Shown here piece by piece: positions 45,443-59,167 of a stretch of DNA of 64,000 bases. Position 1 is the stretch's first letter; the number at the start of each line of letters is the position of its first letter. The DNA is from Botryotinia globosa (taxonomy: Eukaryota; Ascomycota; Leotiomycetes; Helotiales; Sclerotiniaceae): the NCBI GenBank assembly GCA_014898425.1, contig RCSZ01000012.1, forward strand, positions 806,001 to 870,000, written 5' to 3'. Under the pieces are notes generated by a model. That model saw only the letters and a program-made list of their open reading frames with translations. It did not search any database and had not been told where the DNA came from. A program made the translations under genes and the position numbers.

Positions 45443-46962
45443 GTTGCTGATATGTTCGTCTGCCCTGTATATAAATCGTACTATACGCGTTCGCGTTCAA
45501 TTGAACAAACGGCTCCGACTTTATAAGGAACAGATTGTCAAACACCTTGATGGATTTAAGCCAAAACCATCTGCAGAAAAATAAAGGAATGGCCCGTCCT
45601 CAAAATGGACGAAATATATGTACTGTGAAATACAGATTGGATGAGAACCTATTCCCCTTAGGAATTGACAATGGAATGATTTCGGGGACTTCAAGGTAGC
45701 TCGATAAATTATCCGATAGGACACGACATCATCGATAACTAATGAGGGACATTCGAGACTATCTATTTTTAGGTTTCTTCAACAGTTCAAACGACATTGC
45801 AAATGTTCATACAGTATTTGAAAAGGTGTCAATTTGCATGAAATGTACTGCTTGTGGTCAGCGAGTGGTCGGCAGATGTGTTCAAAAGTTCACCGGGAGC
45901 GAGTTCTTTTTATTTTTATTTTTTTACAACGCCGTCTCTTCAATAGAATGTACAGCAAGGCGAAGATTGGGAGCACATCGGAAGTAACATCTTCACGATA
46001 CTGATAATTCCAGTGTTCAAGTAGTTACAAAAGAATTCACACACGTAAATGCACCCAGAAATATGTAAAAAGTTTCCCTTCCGGAGTCTATATTCAATTA
46101 TTCCCTCCGTACCTCGCACTTGCATTCACACACCACTCTCATCCTGTCCTCCACAATTCTCATCCTCAATCCATTTCCAAACCAAAGGGTATATAAGCAA
46201 CAGCACAGCACGGGGTTAACACGTCATTCTACCTTCTCGTTTCCACCCCTAAAGCAAACGCCAGAATAATCTTCGGCATTCCAATCTCCCCTTTGCAACC
46301 TCACCTCCATCAACCAAATATACATCTCATCCCATTCTCCTCCCTCTTGAATATCACCCCTAAACCTTCACTTCTCTCCTCTTACTTCCTCTTACTTCCC
46401 AGTCCCCTCCTTTCCATTAGAAGAAGATACAATATAAAACATTACAAAGTAGCCAAGGTTTTTTGATTACTGCCCGGCCACTGCAGTATCATGCCCCATC
46501 CTCCCTCTCGCACCCTTTAAGATACCTCCTCAGCCTACACCTCCCCCTGGATAACGTAACACCAGTGCATCGCAAAAATGTAGGTATGTATGTGCGTAAT
46601 TACAGTTTGCAGCTGGAAAAGAAGAGAACGCCAACTTCCTTATGTACATCGCTTATGAGTATAGTTATTTGCGAATGAATTTTGTGTATGAATATCATTC
46701 ACTATAAACGAAAGAATTGAAGTCTAGAAAAAGTGGAAAATTCGGGAAAACAGACGTTTGAAACGCTTAAAGTTCTATGCTTTGTTGAGAACGCCGAAAA
46801 GTCTAGCGCGTGAAAGAAACAAAAATAGGTTGATAGGTTGCGGGACCCCATGATTTCAACCGATTATAAAAGTAATAGGAGTCTGATAAATGTGGTGGGC
46901 GTTGAATCGTGAATCGTTGAATTTAATGGTGCTGTAGATAATCTCGTAGACAGTATTGTCAT
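45443..46962. other. Intergenic between mcd4 and bst1
   Basis: 1.5 kb: mcd4 promoter and bst1 3' UTR. No supported gene; CT-rich sequence at about 46230-46440 and a run of Ts near 45905-45925. Confidence 0.5.
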
Positions 46963-49900
46963 TCAAGGTGTCTTACCTCGCTTGCGAGTATTCTCATTGC
47001 TTTCGGGATCGAACATGGTCGTTACTCCCGCAAGTGTCCAGTTTGAGGTTGAAGAATGAATAGCGACGAGCCATGCAGCTACCAAGTTGACTAGATAGTG
47101 AAGCATGTAGGCATAAGTCACTCCATATACTGCAGCATAGATCGCGATACCGAAGAGCAGAACGCTGGTAACGTGGCGAACACGCGATGTAACACGAGGG
47201 ACCATCTTTCCACTCGTTAATGTTTCCACCAAGAGAATGAAGGGCATGATGGAGAGGACGTTGTGATGAGAAGAGAAGGGCGTCAACCAATGCACAGCCA
47301 AGTTATGAATCCATACAACGAGTATTGGGAGGTTGATTGGCAGGATCCATAGCATAAGGACAAGTATCGAGTGGACGTAATTGTAGAAGTTGTAATTCGT
47401 GTTGGAACGTGCTTCCCTGGCAAATCGTAGGGCTCTTGTACAAGTGGCTATTTGTACCAGGCATGCCACCAGATATGCGAACTGGTATGGAATGACTGTA
47501 GACACCAAGAATAACAATACGCCAGTCGTAAATACTCGTCGGCGGGGAGAAGATGGTGCGAATGCTGGAGATGATGCCCTCTTTCTATCTTCGTTTCGCA
47601 ACCACGCCGGCTTAACACTCATCCAGCCATAGAGTACGCTCAAAATGTGAGTAATGGCTAATGTGGCATAATTGATCATTACGCATACACCAATACAAAC
47701 CAGCCCGATTAGAGGAACCATAAACCAGAAGAAAGGATCCTGTGAGCCCACGAGTAAATCGTTTTTAGTATAGTCAATGACAGTTTCCGATGCATTCCTT
47801 CCCCATCCCAAAAAGCCCGTGGGAGCTCCTTGAGGCGGTGCCGTACTTGCCTGGGAGAATGACACTGATAGGCATGTAAGAGCTAACAACACCAAAGGTA
47901 AAGACTGTCGTAAACACAGGTCCAGACTCTCGCTGAATGAAATAAAAATTCCCGTCTCGTCATACATTCGAAATTGCTTTCTCAACACAAGGGCAACAAC
48001 CAGTAAGGGGAATGCCGCAAAAACTGTTCGATAGCGCATATACAACTTCCCTAAACTGCCGGGAATATCGACACTCAGGGAGATCTTGATGCTCGAGTTG
48101 CACGTCGGATCAGTCCAGAACTGAAGACTCAACCCATCTTGAATGGCTTTGTATTTAAGTGCAGGTGGCATGAATGGAGAAACCCCATGGATATTGATGG
48201 TTGCTTGCTTCACATTTACAAAGTATTTGGATTCGTAAGGCTCCGAAATATATTGACGTAAAAGCGGGGTGAACAGTTCCGATTCCTCCCCACAGACCTG
48301 ATTGCCCATTTCCAAGTTGTAGGCCAATAAACTGGAGTGCACGGCGGGTATTTTGACCTCCGCAACCATAGGTCTGTTTGGTGGAAGCCTCATTTTCATA
48401 CCGAAAGCCAAGAGACGTCGGAGACTCAGAGATCTGATTCGATGTGACTGAACATTATCACTAAACTCGGCAATCACCCAACCATGAGTTGACTCAACTG
48501 CTTTATCGACGATAGCAACAAATTGGTGGTCAATGATATCCTCCAAATCGTATTGTAGATAAGAAAATGGTTTTATTTCTTCCTCGTCGTCCAGATAGAA
48601 AGGCTTCTTCGATGTTCTGGTGGATGCTGGTAAAGGAATAACGTCACTTGCAGCATTCTTACAAGCTAATCTCGTAGATCCAGAGCTATCCCCAGACAGA
48701 TCCATATTCATAGAAAATAGTGTCGCTGATTGACCTGGATGCAGAGGGAAAACACTGCAGAAAAGAACCTCCAACTTCCCATTGTCCCCAGGTCTATCGA
48801 GCTTTTGATCGGTGAGAAGTGTGAATCGTTTTCCACCTGGTGTCCCTTGGGGAGGAATCGGGAGCAAATGTGCTTTTGGTTTTCTCGACTCCCCAAATTT
48901 TCGTAGGGTTAATCTTTCTCCTTGGGGGATTATTGCGTGTGAGTCGTCTTCCAAAGTAAGCAAAGTCGTGGGATCCTTGTGGGAAAGGGTCTTTTCTGCG
49001 AGGCTTTCCATTCCTGTCAAGTACCATTTCTTGAAGATTCTCATTCTATCTGCTCGAGGTTTCGTTTGCGCAGGCCGGTTTACATCAACAACTTCGTACA
49101 AAGATCTGACGACAACTTTTCTAAACTGATCGCACCATAGAATAGCTTGATGGTCCATACCGGTCCATACGTTTGGCACAGATGAAGTGAAAACGGTAAA
49201 TCCGTGTGTATCTGGCACCAGAGATTCCAGACTGGCATAATCTGACGGAACCACAGTGTCGAGTCCACCTCCAGCTATGGATAACAAGGTAACGTGCCAT
49301 AAAGGATTGTTGTTTGCCCATTTCTGCGAGTAAGCTTGACGCCAGTAGTCGTTGATTTGCTTGTAAGTTTTGACAATCTCCGCATCAAAAGAAACAGGGG
49401 GTCGAGCGTGTGGAGCAGACATTGTAATAAGCGTATTAATGGAATTCGACTGATAGTTCGGCATGATTAACATTGTACGAGCTACAATCCCACCCATCGA
49501 GTGCCCCAATATGATAACGGAAGTTGGATCTGGAAGCTCCGGGTCTCGTTGCGATCTTCGAGGATCATGGTACAAAGATAATATATACGCAATCGCTTCA
49601 TTCAAGTATTCTGCCTGGTCCAGCATTGTCTGCCCATGGAAGGCCGTTATATCCTCGTTAAAATCGACAGTAAAAAAGTCCAGGTTCCGTGCTCCGGCAT
49701 TGATCGCTGCAGAATCGTGCTGTAAAACATCGTGAAAGTATGTTGCTGCCTCTGCCGCAATTGGTCGAACTTGCTTATAACTTCCAGCATTTCCAGGTAT
49801 GAACAAAACGGGAACACCTCTAACCTAGACAGATTTCGTAAGTTTAGCACTCCAATTTTCACGCAATCCCCATACCTTGGTATCCTCATCCACCATTCCT

Positions 49901-50508
49901 TCCCTATATAGATAAACTGAATATTTGCTTGCGAAACGGGTATGCTCGGTATCGAAATCCGATAACTTCGCGAAAGAAGGCCTCATATATGACATTCGAC
50001 ATCCTTTGTTATCCAATTGCCGCGTGGTAAATGAATGTATAATAGACGCCAAAGTAAGTAGGGCGATAACTGTTGTAGCGAAGGACAATGGTGTAAAAGA
50101 CCAAGGACTTCGTAACCTCGACCGTCGTGGAGTTTGTCTAGAGTCTGCCATCTTATCTACCTCAATAGCCCCTTTCGAGGTAACACTAATTACAGCCGTT
50201 TCGTTGGGTTGACCCTTATCTATATGACCATTGCGCGATTCAGTTGGTTTCCAATTTGTATTGCTGGGGCGTCGACTCCTAGCAGCCAAAGGCTTTTTGT
50301 CGCAACTTTTCCGACGATCTAATTCGGATTGAGTATGTTGAGGAGTGCTTTGTCGTGAAGTTGATTGGAAATTCTGGGAATCCCTATTCGATATCGATAC
50401 TTCGCTTCTAGAGCGACCTGTAAACCCCGGTCCTTCAATTATGTCGGCATTCGCTATTGAATCGTCGCCTTCTTCCTCTGCGGCCGACCCAGATGATCTC
50501 CTCAGCAT
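46963..50508 (-). CDS. bst1: GPI inositol-deacylase (Bst1/PGAP1)
   Basis: ER lipase that removes the acyl chain from the GPI inositol, needed for ER exit and quality control of GPI proteins. Two exons on the complement, 50508-49876 and 49824-46963, joined in phase 0 by a 51-nt intron; 1164 aa. The N-terminal 130 residues are disordered. One signal-anchor helix follows (about 138-158). The conserved PVLFIPGNAGSYKQVR block begins the alpha/beta-hydrolase domain, and the nucleophile is in GHSMGG (Ser320). The PGAP1 core is followed by about eight membrane spans to the C-terminus. The reading ends TRKRGKTP, and the last four codons overlap a GTAAGA donor-like site, so a further short exon cannot be excluded. 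It lies directly next to mcd4 on the same strand. Confidence 0.93.
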
Positions 50509-53500
50509 CTAAGCAGACTTGCGACACGAATCTCCAAATTTTGAATAGGAGACTGACGTGGGAAATCGCTTTCGGTGGGAATGTTGTGAGGAGATTGTGA
50601 AAATAATTGGCGGATAGGCTTGGAGAGGCTGGAGACAAGAGAATTGGCGATTTCTTGAATGACAGAAAAACCACAGGCGAAAGAGCTAAGGAAGGCCTTG
50701 GAGGAATTGACTGAATAGGGATAGGCGGATTCATATGTTTAGCATCTAGATTATTACTAGGTACCTACCTAGCACAGCAGAGGCTGCAGAGCAGAGTAGA
50801 GCAGAGCAGAGCAGAGCAGTATCAGTTTATGTATCAGTTTATCAGTTTATCAGTTTATCAGTCTATTAGATACTTTTTTTCATGTACAGAGAGTATTCTC
50901 AGCCAGTTATTAATAAGCCTATTAATATTAATAGAGTAATAAAAGGCTTATCCCATTTTTTCTTCTTTAGCTTCTTTTATTTTATCCCATTTCACTTATT
51001 GTAACCCTGCTGCTACATACAGTAGGGATGAGCTTATGCTGGATGGGTGACTTCCAGGTAATTATACCTTGATGCTTTCTTTACCGGTTTTCTATTCACA
51101 TTGGTAGCAAAGACTCGTTCGTGGGTAGCTCGAGAGGGGGGAGCGAGATATCGTCGATTGAACTTGCTATCGCGGGAACCTACTATGATAGTGTGCAGAA
51201 CTTCTACCAAAAGGTAGTGTTTTCAATCATTGCTCATGTCAGATTTCGTTCAAGTACCCAGACACCAGCATATTCGCTGTCATTGCGAAAAAATAGTTAT
51301 GTTTCAGCCAAATTGATCGCTCAGATGCCAGGGGAAAAAAGACCGGCCGAACGTTTAAACAAACCACTTTTTAGCACATACCTACGCAGTAACACAGCAA
51401 GTTATCGTGAGGATCTTGTACGCCATGATTGGTGAATAGGGGTCGATCTACATATTTCATTCTTCTTATCATCGTCGCATGATGATGTTCTAAAGCCTCT
51501 TGGCACGTTTAGGTCTTGGTTTTACGGAGTACATCGATGTTCTTCTCACAAGACGATGCCAATATTCAATTCATTTTTCGTTACTGATGTTTGAGATTGA
51601 GTGAAAGTAACGGTTGTACGGATTGGAGGATACGGGATACGGGATATATTCGTATGTCCTATTGCAGTATCGCAACATGACAAGATAAGTTGGTCGAACA
51701 TTCATTGGCGTGGTAGAGAAGGAAATAAACATGCTGCATATGGTGGTGGAACATGCACTACCATACAGTAGCTTTTATATCAGTACCTCATGCCTCATAC
51801 CTCATACCTTTCCGACCTGGTAGTGGCGCTTCGACGGGAGTAGTCTTTCATCTACGAGTAAAGCTGTGGGAGATGCAAACCAACCTTTTTGAAAGTCTTG
51901 TGCCTCGTACAGTACCAATTCACTGTCCGTGTCAGTTTGACATCAAATCGATTCTGAACGCATCCTCAACAGCATTTCAAACATTGCAACATGGTTGGTT
52001 TACTTCTGGGTGGCATATCCATGCTCAAGGATGTTCCGTGGATCTCATGAACTTACTGCTTGGATTGGATCATTGGAGCCTTGAATAGAAAAAATGTCTT
52101 CACTCCTATGGCAGGGGCTGTGTGCTCTAGATTCTGAACCAACAAGTTGGAACTTTGGAGCCAGCCAGTATAAATAGACAGACACCTATACCTACCTACT
52201 TACTACTTGGGGAAGGGAAGAGGTCGGACGGAGACTGCGGAGGGGAATTGGGTGTCCGTCCAAACGAGACGTGGATATAAAATTGCTTCATTTCTGATTG
52301 TAAGCTGTAAGCCTGTAACCTACCGGTAAGCTCCCAGATATTACGACCTGGCCAATGAAGATCAGGTCAGATGATTTGAACCGTAAAGGAGAGGTTTATT
52401 ATCAAGCAGACGGGTCGTAAAATTCTAGTCAGTGAGTGGTAAGTTGTAACTTGTAACTTGTAACATCTCCAATTCTACTCGAGTGATAGATATACTACAT
52501 AACACAAAAACCACCTTCTCTTCAAAAGCAGCTCTCCCGTAGCTCCACACGAAGCTCAAAATAGTTAATTCATATCCGCTTTCCTTTGTGTAAGCATCAT
52601 CAGATTCAATACTTATTACTGGCACTGGCAGTATCGCTTTGATTAGGCCTGCTCGCCTGCTAACAAATAGTCGACATCGTTGCAGCGTTGGATACAACTC
52701 AACCTCAACAAAGCGCAACTCGTTTTTCCAGTGCGACAATGCATCTGGAATAAAATCAGTACTAGACCAGTAGCACAGTAGTCTACGTTGCCAAGTAGAT
52801 AGAGAGCTCGATCGGGGATTAGTTTTGAACATGGCTTGCACGCCTTGAACGAAAACACTAGACCAAGATATATATACGTCGTACGTACTTGTACGCAAAA
52901 CCTGCTTTTGCGCCATTGTGAATCTATCGTGCTGCAGCTAGCTTCACAGTCATCACATCACATCACACATCGCATCGTATCGTATGGAGAGATATCGATA
53001 ACCTCCACAACGATGGAGCAATTTCTTTCCAAAATCAAATGCAACTGTTGGATGCCAGATTTTTGTATGTCTATAGATTCTACACATTGAGCCATCCTGT
53101 CACGCTACATTCCACCAAGTATGACACCTCCCTACACACCGAAAAGCACAACATGCAATAATTCCACCAGAGCACTTCACGATATTCGTATATGCATCAA
53201 CATACCAACACGAAAAGATGTACCTGCTACTTTCAACTACTGGTGTGAAAGAGCCGCGTAAGATGCTGTGCGACCTCTATACGGAACAAAACTTTAACCT
53301 TAAAGCTTATGAGCTTGTGGTGTAGGAAGACTCGTCCTTGCAGTACCCTAAACATCTTGGCAGTGCTGAGAGTTTGTTCTAGTAAACGAGCAGGCTATAA
53401 AACAGATGATGATGTATGCAAGATGTGAAAATCCATTCCTTTGATTGAAACTTTGTGTTTTGCTAAAGTTATTTATAGAGTTCACCGGGAGTAACTTTTT

Positions 53501-54998
53501 TAACCCTTTTTTTTCATATCTGGCAGCCTGTAAAGTTTAACGGGAGGTGCACTGGTCGTCGTGGTACTTTGCTCATGTGAGATCGCGTCATGATAATTCA
53601 ACGTTCGAGTAACTTTATACATCAAGTTTGAGCACGATGATATCTTTTGGAAGAAGTCGTTGGATCTGCCGTATACAACTCTTTGATATCAAAACACGGT
53701 CATTTCGACTAGAGTACGAGGTACGTGATTTCGAGATCGTCACAGTGATTTCGAAGTGAGTAATATTGCCACTTCAACGTTGTATCACCGGTACAGCACA
53801 GTATCACACATACTCTCCTCTCCCCTCCAAATCATCTGACAAACTTGTAATCTTACTTGAGTGAGACAATTCCCAGACCTAAGAACTACACATCTAGATA
53901 CCCAAGTAAACATATACCTGCCACCCCCGACCGCATGCTCATCAAGGAAAACCGAAATCAGATCTGCAACTCCCAGATAGATGCGATATTAGTACAATCA
54001 TATCAATAACGCAGTTCATCGTGGATATATTTCAATCTGATGGCGGGATATGCACAGTCAAAGATCATGATATGTATACGTCTGATATCCGAGTACTGCG
54101 TACAGTATTGTCAGGTATTCAGCTTATGTCATAGGTGACTATTGTCTTTCTCACACTTCACTTCCATCTCTCCCATGTATTCACTTTCAGAATTTACTTC
54201 CCAGCCGACCAATCACTTCTCAGCTTAATCTCTTCAGATAGTTTTGTTGCACATCTGCTTCAGGGCCTCGAGCCTATAGATACATACCTATTGCGCCTCT
54301 AAGGTCTCTATGGTCTCTAAAATCAGCAGTGAGTAGATATAAGGTATCCATATCTCGTAAGTTCAAAAAACACGAGGAAGAATGTCACAGATTGTCGAAC
54401 TCATCCAAAACATGTCGAAGGAGATAGCGCGAATGTGAGTATAAACAGAGAGGTAGGAGTTAGTATATCGTCCGTCCTACTTTCACTTGATACGACTTGA
54501 AAATGTACCAGTATCAGCAAACAGTTGATTTAACTAATGAAACCCCATGACAATGGCATTCTGCCTAGAACTTGGTAATCAGACTTCTACATGCACTGTC
54601 TAGCAAGTTCGATATTCGATCAAATAGAAATATCCCGAAAATAAGTGAACTTCGAGAATCAATCCACATTTTACCAAGGTATTCAACTATGCAGGTCTCA
54701 CGAATTCCCTTGCGCCTTAATCCAATAATTAATGCTGCCAGAACGGAGAAATTTGAAAGAAATGGAAATAACCCTCGCTATTCCAGCTCTAAACCTTTCT
54801 ATAGTAGCCGCTGGCCCGCTGTCTATCTGTTCCATTTCTTCCAAGACCATTCTATCCAAGGACGCCCTTTCGTAGCTCGAGTAGTACCTCCATTGTAGCT
54901 ACCAGACAAGGAGTCAACCCTCATCTTTCATCGAATCTCATACTATCCTATTGCTTTCAGATTGGTGGTTTTTATTGCGTGATGCATAACCATGCAGT
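50509..54998. other. Gene-poor intergenic region
   Basis: 4.5 kb without a supported gene. It begins with the bst1 promoter. It holds a GCAGA repeat, a TATCAGTT repeat and, near 51041, a short 5S-like stretch. The longest ORF, 52425-52916 on the - strand (163 codons), has an ATG but no recognisable domain. Confidence 0.5.
50784..50861. repeat. GCAGA and TATCAGTT tandem repeats
   Basis: Two adjacent short tandem arrays: AGAGC/GCAGA units at 50784-50819, then about five TATCAGTT units with one diverged, at 50820-50861. About 280-350 bp upstream of the bst1 start. Confidence 0.8.
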
Positions 54999-56764
54999 TT
55001 ACTCCACTCTCTCATCTGCTTCAAGTTTCCTCGCTTCCTCCAGTCTCTCCAAATAGGTATACCTTATACACCACAAACTAACCAACAAGCCCAACACAGA
55101 CGCCGTCACTGTAACCAAATATGCGCTGCGATAACATTGCAAGCCCTCGGTACATTCCCTCACACCTCCATCTTTCACAATACTATGGCGATCATAAACT
55201 GTACCATAGAAAAGATTAAAGATGTATCCCGAGAGGACTGGGGAGAGAGTCATGAAACCCCAGTTTGTGGAGAGGCCATGAACACCAAAAGCCTCAGCTA
55301 CGAGAGATGGGAAACAACCGAAAAGAAATCCATAACCGAGACCAGTGAATGAGGAGACAAGGAAGAGGAGGTGTGGGTTTTCGGTATTAAGAGCGGCGAT
55401 TTGAGCAACGAAGAAGATCAGAGAGGCGAGAGTTAGACACCATAGACCACTACAGCGTAGAACCTTGACGAGGAAGTCTGAACCAACGCCTACTGGAGCG
55501 TTAGTGAAAGAGAAGCTGTGAAATAGAGAGGATTACGTACCCGAAAGGAGACGACCAGTGAATGAACAAACAGAAAGGATGGATACATGCATTGCTTGAC
55601 GATGCATGATGAACTCTTCTGGGATTGAATCATCCCAATGACGCCAAAGTGCTTGTGCGTCGTTTCCAATATTACTAGTATAGATTAATTGAGGCTCGAG
55701 TTCGAGTAAAATGAGAAACTTACTTGATAGTCATCAATCCAATGCCTGTGAGTACCCCCATCAAAGCAAACAATTGCCAAAATTCAACTGTTTTAAATAA
55801 ATGAAGTCCTCGAATATCTACACGATGCGCGTGATCCTTATTGTCAGTTTCGTCTACATTTGTTCGAGATTCATCATCGGTGGATTTGGACATCAAGGAG
55901 GAGGTTTCGTCGATATCGGACGTGACGCCGTTCTCGGGTACCTCTGCCTCTATCACATGATGGTTTAGGATATGATGTTTGCCCGAAGACGCAACAGGTG
56001 GGTATAACATACCAGGTTCACCATCTAAGACATCTCTCTCTGCTCGTCGACTATCCTCTGATTTTGTGCGATGTAGTCGATTTGAATCGGATCGATTATG
56101 GCCGGGAAGAGCCGAGTAATGGGCATGTGGTATCACTCGTAGGAAGAAGAATCCTAAGAATACTGTTCCACTGGTTCCACAGGCCAGGACTAATAGGAAA
56201 TGTCCCGCATCCCCTGGAAATGTAAATGCAGTAAATGCGGAAAAGAAAAATGCACTGAGTCCAAAGGTAGCCAGTGGGAAAGCTGTCGCTGTACCTCTGT
56301 TGTGTGGCCAGTTAAGAGCTGAAGTCTTGATGGCAGCTGCAGAGGCAGCACATCCTCCAAGCCCGGTAAAGAATGAATATAAACAAAGTAATGGTAACCA
56401 TCCAGACCCTCTATCATATGCTTGATATAGTGGAAAGTATCCCGCAGCAAGCAAAATCGTTCCCAATATAACGGCAGGTCGAGGCCCTTTTCCATCCACC
56501 AATAGCCCAATTGGTATACCACATGCATACATTCCCAGATTTCCAAATAGACCCTGTTTACAACTAATTAGCATGATTTCAAGAGCATACAATTTGGCGC
56601 AAAGTGATTACTATCAAGTTAATCTGTGTTGATGACAGCTTCAATCTATCAGCGAACTGCGGGCCCCAATTGGAGAAAGCATAGTTCGTTCCACATGCCA
56701 ATGCAATGAAGGTTGCTGCAACACTCGACACTATCCTCGCTGCTTGTAATGGCTTTTCCGACAT
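54999..56764 (-). CDS. mch1: Mch1-like major facilitator transporter
   Basis: Four exons on the complement: 56764-56612, 56553-55724, 55674-55541, 55492-54999, giving 536 aa with 48-58-nt introns. The first donor is GTAATC, less usual, but any other choice breaks GLFGNLGMYACGIPIG. The nodulin-like MFS pattern is clear: ACGTNYAFSNWGPQFADRL in helix 1, then GxPxGLLxDxxGPRP between helices 2 and 3. An acidic, Ser/His-rich loop of about 110 residues separates the two six-helix halves. Fungal Mch1 is monocarboxylate-transporter-like in name but yeast data do not support monocarboxylate transport, so the substrate is unknown. It is divergent from the Serinc gene. Confidence 0.87.
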
Positions 56765-57283
56765 ATTCGATGACCGCGTCGTTATTGTGATTACTCAAAG
56801 GGGGGCATGTATAGTTTCACGTCTTAATCATTGCAAAACCCAAAGCAAAAAGAAGGGGTATTCGCTGGCAATAAATGGGAAATGATATGTTTTATAATGA
56901 GAGACAAAAGTGTTCTCCCGAGAGTTCCTGGGCAAAATACGAGCGATTGCCTGAAAGAAATTAGAGTATCCTCTTGCTGTCGTCTGCACACACATAAGTC
57001 CGTTATCAGATAAACCAACTCCGCTAATGTCTCCTTATCAGTTTGATTTACGGTGGATCTTACAAACCATCACCGCACTAATGCAGGTCAGTCGCCTAGA
57101 CTGCTTTCATCAGCCGCATAGATCATAAGGAGCCATCTCCAAAACAACTTCCAACGTTATCCTTCAACTTTTATGCTCAACTATTAACGATACAGATTTT
57201 TCATGAATCACATTCAATAGAGTCGCGGATTATTTTATTGCCAAGTTTAATACTGCGACATCACATTATAGCAAAGCGCAAAA
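56765..57283. other. Divergent promoter, mch1-like / Serinc
   Basis: 519 bp between two outward-facing start codons. No supported gene. Confidence 0.5.
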
Positions 57284-58824
57284 ATGGGCGCTCTACTTTC
57301 AATTCCTTTGTTGGCTGTGCCAAGCATGGGCACTGTGAGTTCTACCTGTTGGACTTTGTCATGAAGAGATTACTTATATTCTTAGGTGGTGGGCTTTGCT
57401 GCAAGTTGCTGTGGAGCGGCAACATGCTCTGCTGTATGCAGTGCCTGTGGTAAATGTGGTAACAGGTATATCTTCAGACTCGAGGCGTTTGCTTGATAAA
57501 CAAAGACTGACTGATGAAAAGTGTTGCCACTCGTATCGCATACGCGCTCATCCTCTTAATCAATTCAATATTATCATGGATAATGCTAACACCATGGGCG
57601 ATTAACAAACTACAAGGCTTGACTTTGGATTATATGAAGATCAGTTGCCCAGAAGGAGAATGCTATGGATGGGTTGCGGTTCATCGGATTAATTTCGCAC
57701 TGGGAATTTTCCACCTTATCATGGCATCGATGCTATTAGGCGTAAACTCTTCGAAGAATCCACGTGCAGCAATACAAAATGGATTTTGGGGTCCTAAAAT
57801 CATCGCCTGGCTGAGCTTGATCATACTTTCGTTCTTGATCCCAGATGGATTTTTCTTGGTATGGGGAAATTACATTGCATTCACCGGATCGACACTATTC
57901 CTCCTTCTCGGACTTATTCTGTTAGTTGATCTTGCACATACCTGGGCGGAATACTGTCTCGAACAGATCGAAGCATATGATTCTCGAGCTTGGAGAGGAA
58001 TTCTGATCGGATCAACATTGGGCATGTATGCATGTTCTTTGGCAATGACCATCGTACAATACATTTTCTTTGCTGGTGCCGGATGCTCAATGAACCAAAC
58101 CGCTATCACTCTCAACTTAATCTTCCTAGTTATTGTCTCTGTCGTCTCTGTCCACCCTATGGTGCAAGAATTCAATCCGAGAGCAGGTTTGGCGCAATCA
58201 GCTATGGTTGCTATTTACTGTACATACCTCACCATGTCTGCAGTATCTATGGAGCCTGATACGAAGCATTGCAACCCTCTTATTCGAGCTCAAGGAACAC
58301 GAACAACCTCTATCATTATTGGTGCGATCGTTACTATGCTCACAGTTGCATATACAACAACCAGAGCAGCAACACAAGGGGTAGCTCTAGGAGGAAAAGG
58401 AAAGAGAATCGCATTGCCCGAAGATGATGAGCATGATCTAGTTACCCAACAACCAGATAGCCGACGTGAAATGCGTGCAGCAGCTCTTCGACAAGCCGTA
58501 GAAGAAGGAAGTCTTCCTGCAGACGCCCTTCTAGACGATGATGATGAAAGCGATAGTGGAAACGCCGCCAAAGATGACGAGAGAACCTCAACACAATACA
58601 GTTATGCATTATTTCACGTAATTTTCTTCTTAGCGACTACTTGGGTAGCTACACTTCTCACCATGAACATGGATGAATACACAGATGGAAATACAAGTTT
58701 TGCGCCTGTGGGAAGAACGTACTGGGCATCATGGGTCAAAATCATCAGTTCATGGGTATGCTATGGTATCTATACATGGACATTGATCGCACCTGTAGTG
58801 CTACCAGATCGATTCGATTTTTAG
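57284..58824 (+). CDS. tms1: Serinc/Tms1 family membrane protein
   Basis: Three exons, 57284-57334, 57386-57465 and 57522-58824, giving 477 aa. The tiny first exon (17 codons) and the second carry the conserved Cys-rich start (SCCGAATCSAVCSACGKCG). Ten to eleven hydrophobic spans follow. The family-typical WYC-like block is replaced by DYMKISCPEGECYGWVAVHRINFALGIFH, and a later acidic loop is DDDDESDS. The C-terminus is WVCYGIYTWTLIAPVVLPDRFDF. Serinc proteins are lipid scramblase-like; yeast Tms1 sits in the vacuole membrane. The start and first acceptor are fixed by the conserved N-terminus. Confidence 0.92.
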
Positions 58825-59167
58825 ATACAAATAGTTTACTTTTGGTTTTTTCATTGCGAGGGTCTTATTAATAAGTATTGTATTGTATTCATATTGCATC
58901 TGCTTTTTCAAGCGGGAAAAATCAGAAGGGTGATTCAGTTCTGAGATTTTATGGGGATTGGCGCGAGTTATTATGTCCTAGCATTACCTACCCACATTTC
59001 CACAGGACGGAATTTGATATATCAAAAGTTTCATCATTGCGTGCACTAATTTCTTCTTGTATGATCTCTCGTATAGCCTTTGGTATAAAAAGTCCTTGAA
59101 TTTCATTCTGGGAGGACGATATTTGATCAAATCATTGACATTAATGCTCAAAGCCCAATCCAGTGAT
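58825..59167. other. Convergent intergenic, Serinc / FAD oxidoreductase
   Basis: 343 bp between converging stop codons, holding 3' UTRs. No supported gene. Confidence 0.5.

Noticed and set aside
52425..52916. 163-codon ORF (- strand) as a gene
   Set aside because: No recognisable domain, low-complexity signs or splice context; kept only as a finding.
54382..54440. Short ATG exon with a GTGAGT donor
   Set aside because: The downstream frame stops within a few codons for each acceptor I could try, so no gene model holds.
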